Origin: Noviluteimonas sp052115395
GTDB taxonomy: Bacteria; Pseudomonadota; Gammaproteobacteria; Xanthomonadales; Xanthomonadaceae
NCBI GenBank assembly: GCA_052115395.1
Contig: JBFRGO010000002.1
Direction: 5' to 3' (one strand)
Length of the DNA: 64,000 nucleotides
In this document: positions 1-6,625 of the stretch, piece by piece
How the letters are laid out: the number at the start of each line of letters is the position of its first letter
Numbering within the stretch: position 1 is the stretch's first letter
Translations under genes and position numbers: made by a program
The notes under the pieces: model-generated
What the model was told of the DNA's origin: nothing
Database searches by the model: none
What the model saw: the letters and a program-made list of their open reading frames with translations, nothing else

Positions 1-90
1 AGCGCACCACTGCTCTCAATGCTGGTCATCCCTGCGGCCTTCCTGCTGGTCAGGCGGCACAAACTTGCGCAATCCAGATCCGCGCGCTAA
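1..90 (+). CDS. C-terminal end of a heavy-metal RND efflux transporter (CusA/CzcA family), partial
   Basis: Only the last 29 codons are in the window; the gene enters from the left edge and stops at TAA 88-90. The visible peptide, with PLLSMLVIPAAFLLVRR, matches the last transmembrane helix and short basic cytoplasmic tail of CusA/CzcA-type inner-membrane proton antiporters, which export Cu(I), Ag(I), Zn or Co across both membranes together with a periplasmic adaptor and an outer-membrane channel. The CusF-like gene starts 21 bp downstream, which favours a copper/silver (Cus) system over a zinc/cobalt (Czc) one. Family assignment from so short a tail is supported mainly by this neighbour. Confidence 0.75.
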   Translation, partial: SAPLLSMLVIPAAFLLVRRHKLAQSRSAR

Positions 91-111
91 GGAGGCTGTC
101 GTGAAAACATT

Positions 112-498
112 TTGTTCCTACTCGTGCTCGTCGTTCTAGCCGCTTGCACGCGGATTTCAGAGTCAAATCCCCAAGCCACCGCCCATTCTCCCGCTCCACC
201 CCCATCAATAGCGGAGTCGAGGCCTGGGAACAAATCGGCTTCAACTGCAGCGACAACTGCTTCTGCGACTGGAGTTGTCGAGGCGATCGATGTGGCAGGG
301 GGCAGGATCACCATCGCCCATGGTCCAGTCAAAGCGTTGAACTGGCCTGCGATGACCATGACATTCGGCACCGGCAAAGTGGATGTGCATGCGATCCAGC
401 CTGGCGACCATGTCAGCTTCGAGTTCACCTCGACGGGGGCGCACTCCGTCCTCACCTCTATCACCCGCCAGGAGCCTCAAGGCGCGAATCCCCCGTGA
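112..498 (+). CDS. cusF: CusF-like periplasmic copper-binding lipoprotein; start codon uncertain, possible frameshift
   Basis: Encodes 128 residues if read from TTG 112. A hydrophobic leader ends in a lipobox (VLAAC, Cys12), then a Ser/Pro/Ala-rich linker, then a CusF barrel at about residues 52-116. The metal site is intact: His70, Trp78, Met81 and Met83 reproduce the spacing of E. coli CusF His36, Trp44, Met47 and Met49, which bind Cu(I)/Ag(I) and pass it to the Cus pump. The start is odd. A good ribosome site (GGAGG, 91-95) lies 5 nt before GTG 101, but that frame stops after 12 codons, while TTG 112 is 16 nt from the site. One extra A in the A-run at 104-107 would join GTG 101 to the lipoprotein frame. 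Either a real frameshift, a sequence error, or a weak start. Confidence 0.75.
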   Translation: MFLLVLVVLAACTRISESNPQATAHSPAPPPSIAESRPGNKSASTAATTASATGVVEAIDVAGGRITIAHGPVKALNWPAMTMTFGTGKVDVHAIQPGDHVSFEFTSTGAHSVLTSITRQEPQGANPP

Positions 499-781
499 TC
501 GATTGAGCGCGGGCAGTGGCCGGCGCGTACAGCCCCGCGCGGTCCACGCGTTCGTCGCACATCGTTCTGTCCCTTGGTGCTGTGGAGCGAGGCTCGCATA
601 GGGCCATGAGGCCAGGAGAATCCCTCCGGCCGCAATTGCGGTCCCTGTTTGGGTTCCCTGTTCGGCCGACTTCCGAATCCCTCGCCGTGATTACTTGAAG
701 AAGCGAAGTCGGTGGCTCCTCCCCGATTCTCGCTTCCCGGCCCTCGCTAGCTGGCGGGGCGGGGAGCGGATTTCTCAGTTC

Positions 782-802
782 TTTTCCCTGAAACCGGGAA
801 AA
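782..802. repeat. Inverted repeat, 7-bp arms
   Basis: TTTTCCC (782-788) and GGGAAAA (796-802) are perfect inverted arms around a 7-nt spacer. No T-run follows on either strand that would make it a clear terminator. It could be a recombinase or regulator site near the end of the element; function unknown. Confidence 0.4.
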
Positions 803-859
803 CGGCGACAGAGAGGGGTTAGCGCGAGACTGCATCCACAAGCAAGCTGACAAGCAAAA

Positions 860-900
860 CTCCGGCCACTTACGGAGAAAGTTTACGAGGCGAGGTAAAC
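860..900. repeat. Two adjacent inverted repeats, each with 8-nt spacers
   Basis: CTCCG (860-864) and CGGAG (873-877) flank 8 nt; GTTTAC (881-886) and GTAAAC (895-900) flank another 8 nt. Short inverted arms around a 6-8 bp centre is the geometry of tyrosine-recombinase core sites, so this is a candidate element end, but no matching copy was seen at the integrase end (5.5-5.7 kb). Confidence 0.35.
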
Positions 901-1005
901 AACAAATCGGTTTCGCAGTGCCACGCACAATACGATTGTTACGGTGTCAGGGACGCCGCACCCCCACCCCCTCAAGGAAGGACCCACGGTTATACAGGGG
1001 GTCTT

Positions 1006-1019
1006 CGTGACGCGTCACG
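1006..1019. repeat. 14-bp perfect palindrome at the edge of the repeat array
   Basis: CGTGACGCGTCACG is its own reverse complement and sits directly before the first TGGTCCA repeat at 1020. It is a likely binding site for a dimeric protein, either a regulator or a replication initiator. Confidence 0.5.
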
Positions 1020-1273
1020 TGGTCCAGTTGGTCAAGGCCAGCAAGTCCGACGTGGACCGCCGAAAGCCGCTCTGTTGTGCGCTTGGACCACATGGTCCAC
1101 TTGGTCCACCAATAAGGAGAGCTGCAGCAGGCCAGGACCATTTGGGTGATTTTTTTCCCTTCCAGCGATTACCCCCAAAACAAGTAGCCCACTTGGACCA
1201 TGTGGACCAACAGCTCAAAACAAGCGTTTTTGCGAACCACTATGCGGACCGCTGGTCCACATGCCGATGGACC
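1020..1273. repeat. Iteron-like array of TGGWCCA, candidate replication origin
   Basis: Full or near copies of TGGWCCA lie at 1020, 1053, 1084, 1093, 1102, 1134, 1194, 1203, 1245, 1253 and 1268. Three (1084, 1093, 1102) and another pair (1194, 1203) are spaced exactly 9 bp. Between the two clusters lies an A/T tract (T-run 1150-1156), and the 9-mer CAAAACAAG occurs at 1176 and 1216, 40 bp apart. The array ends 6 bp after the stop of the primase-helicase gene. In satellites such as P4, the replication protein binds short iterons to start replication; by analogy this is inferred to be the element's origin. Confidence 0.65.
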
Positions 1274-1279
1274 GGAGAC

Positions 1280-2674
1280 TTAGAACGGTTCATCGCCCCA
1301 TTCTTCGACTATGCCCATGCTGACCTTGTGCAGGCCTTCGAATGCCGCGAGTGAATCCCGCACGCTAGGCAACAGCCACGACCGCGAACGCGCATCGGTG
1401 GACCTGGGCCTAACTGACCTCGCGTCTGTCGCGGCTGCGAAGTGTTTCGCGAAGCCGTTCGCCGTGAGCAAGTGCGACTTGCCGCGCTTCCGCGCATAGT
1501 CGAGGTAGGCGTCGTAAGCATTCTGCTTGACCACTGTAGCGCCCCAAGTCCACTCCGTGCCGGCGATCGCGCCGCTATGCAAACAGTCGGCGATGAATTG
1601 GAAATGAGGTTCCAGGCTCAGCGCGCGCTGCTTCTTCAACGCGTCCGTTTCCGGCACCGCGCGAAGGTCAAAACCCGCCAGGGGGATTTGGAGCAATAGC
1701 CCCAGGAACGCTTGCAGACCGTCCCCGTCCATTTGCTTGTGAATCGCAGAGAAGTAAGCATGATCCTGCCGGCGCTTGCTCCCGACGTCCAGGACGAAGT
1801 ACCGACGCTCATCGCGAGTCGCGGGAACAGCCCACGCGGCGTTCGTGACCATAACGATGCGAGACACGGAACGCATTTCCACTGCGTCGACGCCCTTACG
1901 TTCGACCGTGAGCGTATCGCTGGTAATCATGTCCTTCAGCGGACCTTCGTCGTTCTTGTCGCCCGCCCAAAACGATTCTTCCGCGACGACCAGCAGTTTG
2001 TCTGCAAGGTGCCCGTTGAAGTTGCCGGTCAAGTGCTTCATGTGCGAAACCTTGATGGCATGACCACCTAACAACCGGCGGAGGATGTCCGCGAAGGTTG
2101 ATTTACCCGTTCCCTTTTCGCCTCGCAGGACTACCGCGACCCCCTTTTTGTGATCCGGGTCCTGCATCATGTCCGCAGTCCACGCCAGCAGATAGCGAAA
2201 GTGCTCTCGATTGCCGTTGCAGACGTTGTGCTTAAGGTGGGCCAGCAATCGCCGGCAACGCATTGCAGCGCGAAAGAGGTCCACGTCGAGCGGCTCGACC
2301 GCGAATCCAGTCCAAAGGTTGTAATAGCTTTCCGGCGCATTGCAGCTCGGCGCAAACGTCACACCCTCGAATGTGCGTCGCTCGGGCGACGCCATCCAAA
2401 GGTCCACGATGGGTACGCGCTTGGCCTTGGGCCGGCCCTTGCTGTCGATGGCGTCGACTTCCACGGTTTGGTTCGCGAAAAGCGTTCGGATGCCTGCAGG
2501 CGACAGAAAGTTGATCGAACGCCCTCCGCGATCATTCCGCGACTCGCGGAGAACCGCGACGGTTCCTTCCATGACGACGATTGCGTGATCGCGATTAAGG
2601 CGCGCCACGGGGTCATCGTTCGCAGCGCGCTCAGCCGCTCGCGCGCGTTGCGCAAGGTCCATCGCAGCGTCCAT
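1280..2674 (-). CDS. Phage/satellite-type primase-helicase (AAA+ helicase domain)
   Basis: A 464-residue protein. A helicase core begins near residue 170: Walker A GEKGTGKS at 185-192, Walker B-like LLVVAEESF at about 227-235, and a sensor/arginine segment with MVTNAAWAVPATRDERRYFV. This is the layout of the helicase half of D5/DUF5906-type replication proteins of phages, satellites and plasmids, which unwind DNA at an origin. The N-terminal 170 residues show no classic primase active site. The gene overlaps the upstream zinc-finger gene by 1 nt, and the repeat array lies directly downstream, so both neighbours point to replication of the element. The exact family name is uncertain; the NTPase fold is not. 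Confidence 0.8.
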   Translation of the reverse strand: MDAAMDLAQRARAAERAANDDPVARLNRDHAIVVMEGTVAVLRESRNDRGGRSINFLSPAGIRTLFANQTVEVDAIDSKGRPKAKRVPIVDLWMASPERRTFEGVTFAPSCNAPESYYNLWTGFAVEPLDVDLFRAAMRCRRLLAHLKHNVCNGNREHFRYLLAWTADMMQDPDHKKGVAVVLRGEKGTGKSTFADILRRLLGGHAIKVSHMKHLTGNFNGHLADKLLVVAEESFWAGDKNDEGPLKDMITSDTLTVERKGVDAVEMRSVSRIVMVTNAAWAVPATRDERRYFVLDVGSKRRQDHAYFSAIHKQMDGDGLQAFLGLLLQIPLAGFDLRAVPETDALKKQRALSLEPHFQFIADCLHSGAIAGTEWTWGATVVKQNAYDAYLDYARKRGKSHLLTANGFAKHFAAATDARSVRPRSTDARSRSWLLPSVRDSLAAFEGLHKVSMGIVEEWGDEPF

Positions 2675-3132
2675 TAGCGCAGGTTCCTTTGCGGCCGCAG
2701 CACGCCCCGTGCCTCAAACACACGACTCACAGCGAGCGCCAGGCGCGCGACATCTTCATTGCTAAGAGCGTTGCCCGCTAGCAGTTCGCGTCCGGCATAG
2801 AGAATGACGGGCGATTCCACGTCGAGCATTTCCAGCGCCGCGCCCCAGTGCGCCTCCCTTGCCGATTGCCTCATCCGTCGGCGCGCTTGCGGCGTGTCGT
2901 CGCAAATCGGTTTTGGAAACAAGTCGGCAAGAGTGAGCCCGACGGCCGCCACCACGTCAACCGCGTTGCATCCGGCGAAGCAACGCAGAAGGACGCGGCC
3001 GTCATCGCCCTGCGCGATGCTGACCTTAGAGCTGCGGCCGCCGCAGGAAGGGCAGCACGCGCGCCAGCCCTTTCCAGATGCCTTCACGCCATCAAGTCGG
3101 CTCAACAACAATTCAATGCTGGCGCCGCTCAT
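2674..3132 (-). CDS. Primase-type zinc-finger protein (CHC2-like)
   Basis: A 152-residue protein with a four-cysteine zinc knuckle near the N-terminus: Cys27 and Cys30 (CPSC), then Cys51 and Cys55 (CFAGC), separated by a beta-rich segment. This is the pattern of the CHC2/DnaG zinc-binding domain that reads template DNA in primases. No Toprim catalytic domain follows, so it may act with the adjacent helicase as a split primase-helicase. Its start overlaps the stop of the upstream gene by 4 nt (3129-3132) and its stop overlaps the helicase start, implying translational coupling. Confidence 0.75.
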   Translation of the reverse strand: MSGASIELLLSRLDGVKASGKGWRACCPSCGGRSSKVSIAQGDDGRVLLRCFAGCNAVDVVAAVGLTLADLFPKPICDDTPQARRRMRQSAREAHWGAALEMLDVESPVILYAGRELLAGNALSNEDVARLALAVSRVFEARGVLRPQRNLR

Positions 3133-3455
3133 CGGCGATTACTCGGGAAGACAAGTTCGCGCAAGACCATTCGGTAGGCCTCCAGACAATCCAGGTCAAA
3201 TGGAGGCTGCGGATTCGGTCCGTCCTGTGAACGTAGCGACGTAACTGCCATGCTGTGCGCATACGCCAAAACGCATTCCACCGGCATAGAGCGAAGGCCC
3301 GCTCGAATTGATCGTCGGGCCGCTTCCCACCGAGCCGCCTGCAACTCGGGAAGTGACTTGGGGTCACCGTCCTCGGGAGGGCGGGTGACAAGTCGAAAGA
3401 ACTCTCCGGCCTCCGTACGCCATGACCGAAGTTGACCTCGCGAGCGGCGGCTCAC
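3129..3455 (-). CDS. Unknown 108-residue protein of the replication operon
   Basis: Not recognised. The protein is basic and Trp/Arg-rich, starting MSRRSRGQLRSWRTEAGEFF, with no signal peptide or membrane segment. It is kept as a real gene because its start overlaps the stop of the AlpA-like gene by 4 nt and its stop overlaps the zinc-finger gene by 4 nt, a coupled arrangement unlikely by chance. A DNA-binding or replication-accessory role is a guess from position only. Confidence 0.6.
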   Translation of the reverse strand: MSRRSRGQLRSWRTEAGEFFRLVTRPPEDGDPKSLPELQAARWEAARRSIRAGLRSMPVECVLAYAHSMAVTSLRSQDGPNPQPPFDLDCLEAYRMVLRELVFPSNRR

Positions 3456-3703
3456 AGAAGAGATACCGTAGCAGTGTTGCGCTCGCGCGTGATCGAGCGG
3501 AGGTACTCCGAGACGGCCTCGCGCGGGTACAGAACACGGTTACCAAGGCGGATATACGCTGGCCCTTGTCCGCGCTTGCGCCACGCTTCAACGGTGGATT
3601 TCGTGGCCCCAGCCAACAGCCTGAAGTCATCTTCCAGCAGACAATCGACGCTGTCTGCCATCTTTCGAATGCGCTCGATTTCGTTTTGTTGATCTTGGAT
3701 CAT
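3452..3703 (-). CDS. AlpA/excisionase-like small helix-turn-helix protein
   Basis: An 83-residue protein. Residues from about 24 to 70 form a MerR-like winged helix of the HTH_17 excisionase type: a helix pair ending in STVEAWRKRGQGPAYIRLG and a wing with VLYPREAVSEYL. Proteins of this kind in P4-like satellites and integrative elements activate integrase expression or direct excision. It is the first gene of the four-gene replication operon, with an 87-bp non-coding gap upstream (3704-3790) that should hold the promoter; I could not define it confidently. Confidence 0.75.
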   Translation of the reverse strand: MIQDQQNEIERIRKMADSVDCLLEDDFRLLAGATKSTVEAWRKRGQGPAYIRLGNRVLYPREAVSEYLRSITRERNTATVSLL

Positions 3704-3790
3704 GTTGCCCCGTTGTTCTCGGCGAGTTGCCGTTCTATGTACGGGGCTATTCCAACTCTCAGGCGCGCTTAGCGCTCCGACGTTGATAGA

Positions 3791-4471
3791 TCATTTCTTC
3801 CCATCAACGTCTGAGGACGTCACCAGCTCAATGCCGGACTTGACGATGCGCGGGCCGACTTCCAGTCCCATGTGATTCGCGAGCCTTCCCACAAAGCCGG
3901 CGAACCAGGAAGCGGGGTCCGAAGGCGGAGCCTTACCTGTCAGAGTCAGATGGCAACTTGCGAGGCCAGCAACGACAGCTCGCGCGCGGGCCTGCTTCGG
4001 TTTAGCTTGCTTCGAAGGTGCTTGCTGAGAAATCGCGTATTCGGCGGCGGCGCCGAGCGCGTTAATCCACTCCCACGAATCGGCAAGGATTCCATTCGAT
4101 TCCGCGGCAGTGAGCTTTTCAACAATATCGAACGCGATGGGGCTTGGGTCTTCTAGGACCGGGGCCTCGCGGGCGTGCATCTCCAGTGTGGCGATGGTCG
4201 CCTCGCTTAGGGCGTTTAAACTGTTTAGCAGGCGGTGCACGTCTGAAACGATTTTCTCTAGTTGGTTAGACTGCTTGGCGATAGGCTCGTCGCCAGTGTG
4301 AGGAATCTGCGCAATTTGGTTCGCGCGTGCGAGCATTATTTCCTGCTGGCCGTTGTCTAGCCCGGACCCCTTCAGTTCCAACAGCAGGTCGGAGCGGACG
4401 ACGTCCGGCAGATGATTCGGGTCAACCCAGAAGCCCGATTTGACAGTGAAGTTGGGTTTGCGGTTTGTCAC
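3791..4471 (-). CDS. Unknown 226-residue protein between integrase and excisionase
   Basis: Not recognised. It is soluble, with long predicted helices around residues 60-115, a Lys/Gln/Ala-rich linker near 150-165, and a C-terminal part with a SWFAGFVGRLANHMGLEVG segment. Its start overlaps the integrase stop by 4 nt (4468-4471), so it is co-transcribed with and translated after the integrase. Candidates include an accessory or immunity function of the element; nothing in the sequence decides this. Confidence 0.65.
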   Translation of the reverse strand: MTNRKPNFTVKSGFWVDPNHLPDVVRSDLLLELKGSGLDNGQQEIMLARANQIAQIPHTGDEPIAKQSNQLEKIVSDVHRLLNSLNALSEATIATLEMHAREAPVLEDPSPIAFDIVEKLTAAESNGILADSWEWINALGAAAEYAISQQAPSKQAKPKQARARAVVAGLASCHLTLTGKAPPSDPASWFAGFVGRLANHMGLEVGPRIVKSGIELVTSSDVDGKK

Positions 4472-5511
4472 GTTTGATTCGCCCCTTCAATGAATGAGTG
4501 CACGTCTTCCGGTTTGATCGACGTGTATCGGCGCAGCATAGTCCAGGTCTTGTGGCCCGTCAGCAGTGCCACTCGTGGAATGTCCAAGCCCATGCGGAAG
4601 AATTCTGCTGTAGCTCGGTGTCGAAGGTCGTGCATGTGCAGATCATCGATGGGAGGATCGACCGCCTTGCATGCGCGAGTGAAAGCTGTCGAGGCCGAAT
4701 CAGCTTTAACGCCGAACACGAAACCCGTTTCGCGATCGCACACTAGCGGTTTCACTATTTCGACCGCCGCCGGCAGCAGCGGAACGATTTGGTTGTTGCC
4801 GAGTTTGTTGCGGGGGTCTTTGCGGTCACGAATCAACGCCGTCTTGCGCTTCAGGTCGACGTCCTCGACCCGCAGCCCACATATCTCACCCAGCCTCATG
4901 CCCGTCGCCAGCGCGAAGCGACACAAAGTCGCCATGTCGATGCGCTGTCGTGGCCTGGACTCCCAATGCGAGAAAAGTCGCTTCAGTTCGGCATCCGTCG
5001 GCTCGCGTTCGCGCTCCTTGCTCCTCGTGTCCAAGCCACGATGCTTGAGCGACGCGCGTGCCTCTGCTGGCAAGTCGGCGGGGACGTCGAGATGCCGCGC
5101 GTGCCGTCCCCACTTCAGGACTGCGCCAAGGAACGACAGGTCGGCAGCGATGGTCACGCCGCCTGCGCCATCCTCGATTCGCTTGTCGATGAAGTCGCGT
5201 AGAACAATCGCTGATAGCGCGCGGAGCTTCACCTTACCAAGCCGCGTCTTCAGCATGGCCAGCGTTGCCGCTTTGGTCTTGCCGCCAGCCCCGGCCTTCG
5301 TCACCAGGTATCCGTCGATTAGATCGCTCACAGTCGCGGTCTTCGGAGGCTGCGCGTGCCCGATAGCCGCCACCTGGTGCGCTTGGCCCTCGACCATGCG
5401 CGCCCACGCTTCCGCGTCGCGTTTCAGGGGGAATGTGGCAGCCCTATACAATCCACCGCGTCGCACTTGAACGCGCCACTTGCCTGACGGTAGCTGGGTA
5501 AAAGAGGCCAT
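4468..5511 (-). CDS. int: Tyrosine-type site-specific integrase of a dusA-adjacent element
   Basis: A 347-residue recombinase. The N-terminal strand segment (residues 2-28) fits an arm-type DNA-binding domain, residues about 60-150 the core-binding domain, and the C-terminal half the catalytic domain with Arg206 (ATGMRLGEICGLR), Lys231, His294 and Arg297 (HDLRH), His320 (TGH) and nucleophile Tyr329 (MLRRYT). ATG 5511 is preferred over an upstream start at 5598 because the longer form would cover tandem repeats at 5566-5586. It is divergent from dusA, whose start is about 120 bp away. Integrases sitting beside the 5' end of dusA are a known class that inserts into that gene. Confidence 0.88.
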   Translation of the reverse strand: MASFTQLPSGKWRVQVRRGGLYRAATFPLKRDAEAWARMVEGQAHQVAAIGHAQPPKTATVSDLIDGYLVTKAGAGGKTKAATLAMLKTRLGKVKLRALSAIVLRDFIDKRIEDGAGGVTIAADLSFLGAVLKWGRHARHLDVPADLPAEARASLKHRGLDTRSKEREREPTDAELKRLFSHWESRPRQRIDMATLCRFALATGMRLGEICGLRVEDVDLKRKTALIRDRKDPRNKLGNNQIVPLLPAAVEIVKPLVCDRETGFVFGVKADSASTAFTRACKAVDPPIDDLHMHDLRHRATAEFFRMGLDIPRVALLTGHKTWTMLRRYTSIKPEDVHSFIEGANQT

Positions 5512-5565
5512 GTGTGCAATCTGTGTCCGTCCAATCGTGTACCGATTATTACCCGAATCATTCCC

Positions 5566-5586
5566 GCGTGTGCACTGCGTGTGCAC
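5566..5586. repeat. Tandem GCGTGTGCAC repeats upstream of the integrase
   Basis: GCGTGTGCAC occurs at 5566-5575 and again at 5577-5586, an 11-bp period (one helical turn); GCACAC at 5595-5600 is an inverted partial copy. Position between integrase and dusA suggests arm-type sites for the integrase or sites for the AlpA-like protein. Confidence 0.55.
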
Positions 5587-5603
5587 GACAGTTCGCACAC
5601 GGT

Positions 5604-5615
5604 GCGTTTAAACGC
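5604..5615. repeat. 12-bp palindrome between integrase and dusA
   Basis: GCGTTTAAACGC is a perfect palindrome in the integrase-dusA gap, 17 bp before the first dusA ATG at 5633. It could be an operator or part of the attachment region; no function can be proven from sequence. Confidence 0.4.
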
Positions 5616-5632
5616 TCTACGCCTAAATCAAA

Positions 5633-6625
5633 ATGCAGCCAAAACAACAACATAGAAACATCATGTTGTCAGTCGCTCCGATGATGGATTGGACCGACAC
5701 GCATTGCCGCGTGTTCCATCGCGCGCTCGCGCCGCACGCGCGCCTGTACACCGAAATGGTGCACGCCAACGCCGTGGTCCTGGGCGATCGCACGCGCCTG
5801 CTCGCGATGGATCCGATCGAACATCCCGTGGCGCTGCAACTGGGTGGCAGCGAACCGGCACTGCTCGCGCAGGCCGCGCGCATCGGCGCAGAACATGGCT
5901 TCGACGAGATCAACCTCAATTGCGGTTGCCCGTCCGATCGCGTGCAGGCCGGGCGTTTCGGCGCCTGCCTGATGCGCGAGCCGGCGCTCGTCGCCGACAG
6001 CGTCGCTGCGATGGTCGCGGCCTGCGACATCCCGGTCACGGTGAAATGCCGCCTGGGCGTCGACGACGACCACGACTACGATCATTTCCTTGCCTTCATC
6101 GACACCGTCGCCGCGGCGGGCTGCCGCATGTTCGTCGTGCATGCGCGCAACGCCTGGCTCAAGGGCCTGTCGCCGAAGGAGAACCGCGAAGTCCCGCCGC
6201 TGCGCTACGACTGGGCGTATGCGCTCAAGCGCGATCGGCCCGGCTTGCAGGTGATCGTCAATGGCGGCATCGCGACCGAAGACGAAGCGACGGCGCACCT
6301 GCGACATGTCGACGGCGCGATGCTCGGCCGCGCGGCGTATCACGATCCGTATCTGTTGCATCGCCTCGATGTCGCCTGGTTCGGCGGCACCTTGCGTTCG
6401 CGCGGCGAATTGCTGCGCGCGCTGCGTCCGTATGTCGAAGGCGAACTCGCGCGCGGCGTGTATCTCAAACACATCACGCGCCACCTGTTGGGCCTGTTCG
6501 CGGGCGAACGCGGCGGCCGTGCCTTCCGCCAGGTGCTGAGCGAAGGCGCGCACAAGCCCGGCGCCGATTGGGCGCTCGTCGAACGCGCGCTCGCGCTCAC
6601 GCAATCGCCGGCGCTGGTCGCATGA
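5633..6625 (+). CDS. dusA: tRNA-dihydrouridine synthase A
   Basis: FMN- and NADPH-dependent reduction of uridine 20/20a in the tRNA D-loop. The 330-residue protein has the DusA start motif LSVAPMMDWTD at residues 12-22, the catalytic Cys99 in INLNCGCPSDRVQ, and the later FMN-phosphate segment GGI. Two starts are possible: ATG 5633, or ATG 5663, which would begin right at the conserved motif. The DNA before the motif is A-rich and unlike the rest of the gene, consistent with element-derived sequence restoring the 5' end after insertion. No good ribosome site is visible before either start. The stop overlaps the next gene (ATGA at 6622). Confidence 0.92.
   Translation: MQPKQQHRNIMLSVAPMMDWTDTHCRVFHRALAPHARLYTEMVHANAVVLGDRTRLLAMDPIEHPVALQLGGSEPALLAQAARIGAEHGFDEINLNCGCPSDRVQAGRFGACLMREPALVADSVAAMVAACDIPVTVKCRLGVDDDHDYDHFLAFIDTVAAAGCRMFVVHARNAWLKGLSPKENREVPPLRYDWAYALKRDRPGLQVIVNGGIATEDEATAHLRHVDGAMLGRAAYHDPYLLHRLDVAWFGGTLRSRGELLRALRPYVEGELARGVYLKHITRHLLGLFAGERGGRAFRQVLSEGAHKPGADWALVERALALTQSPALVA

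Larger units (their letters stand above)
499..1279. other. Non-coding stretch of about 780 bp between the copper gene and the satellite module
   Basis: No open frame here has recognisable protein features. The stretch has several short inverted repeats between 780 and 900, a 14-bp palindrome at 1006-1019 and a dense array of TGGWCCA repeats from 1020 to 1273; these are listed separately. It probably contains the distal end of the integrative element and its replication origin. I searched it by eye for a copy of the dusA 5' end, which would mark the other attachment site, and found none. Confidence 0.6.

Noticed and set aside
461..928. A 155-codon minus-strand open frame in the non-coding left region
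   Set aside because: Composition looks like random high-GC reading with no domain, no ribosome site and no coupled neighbour.
499..1000. Left attachment site (copy of the dusA 5' end)
   Set aside because: No match longer than 9 bp (AAACAACAA, 897 and 5642) was found; that is not enough. The site may be outside the window.
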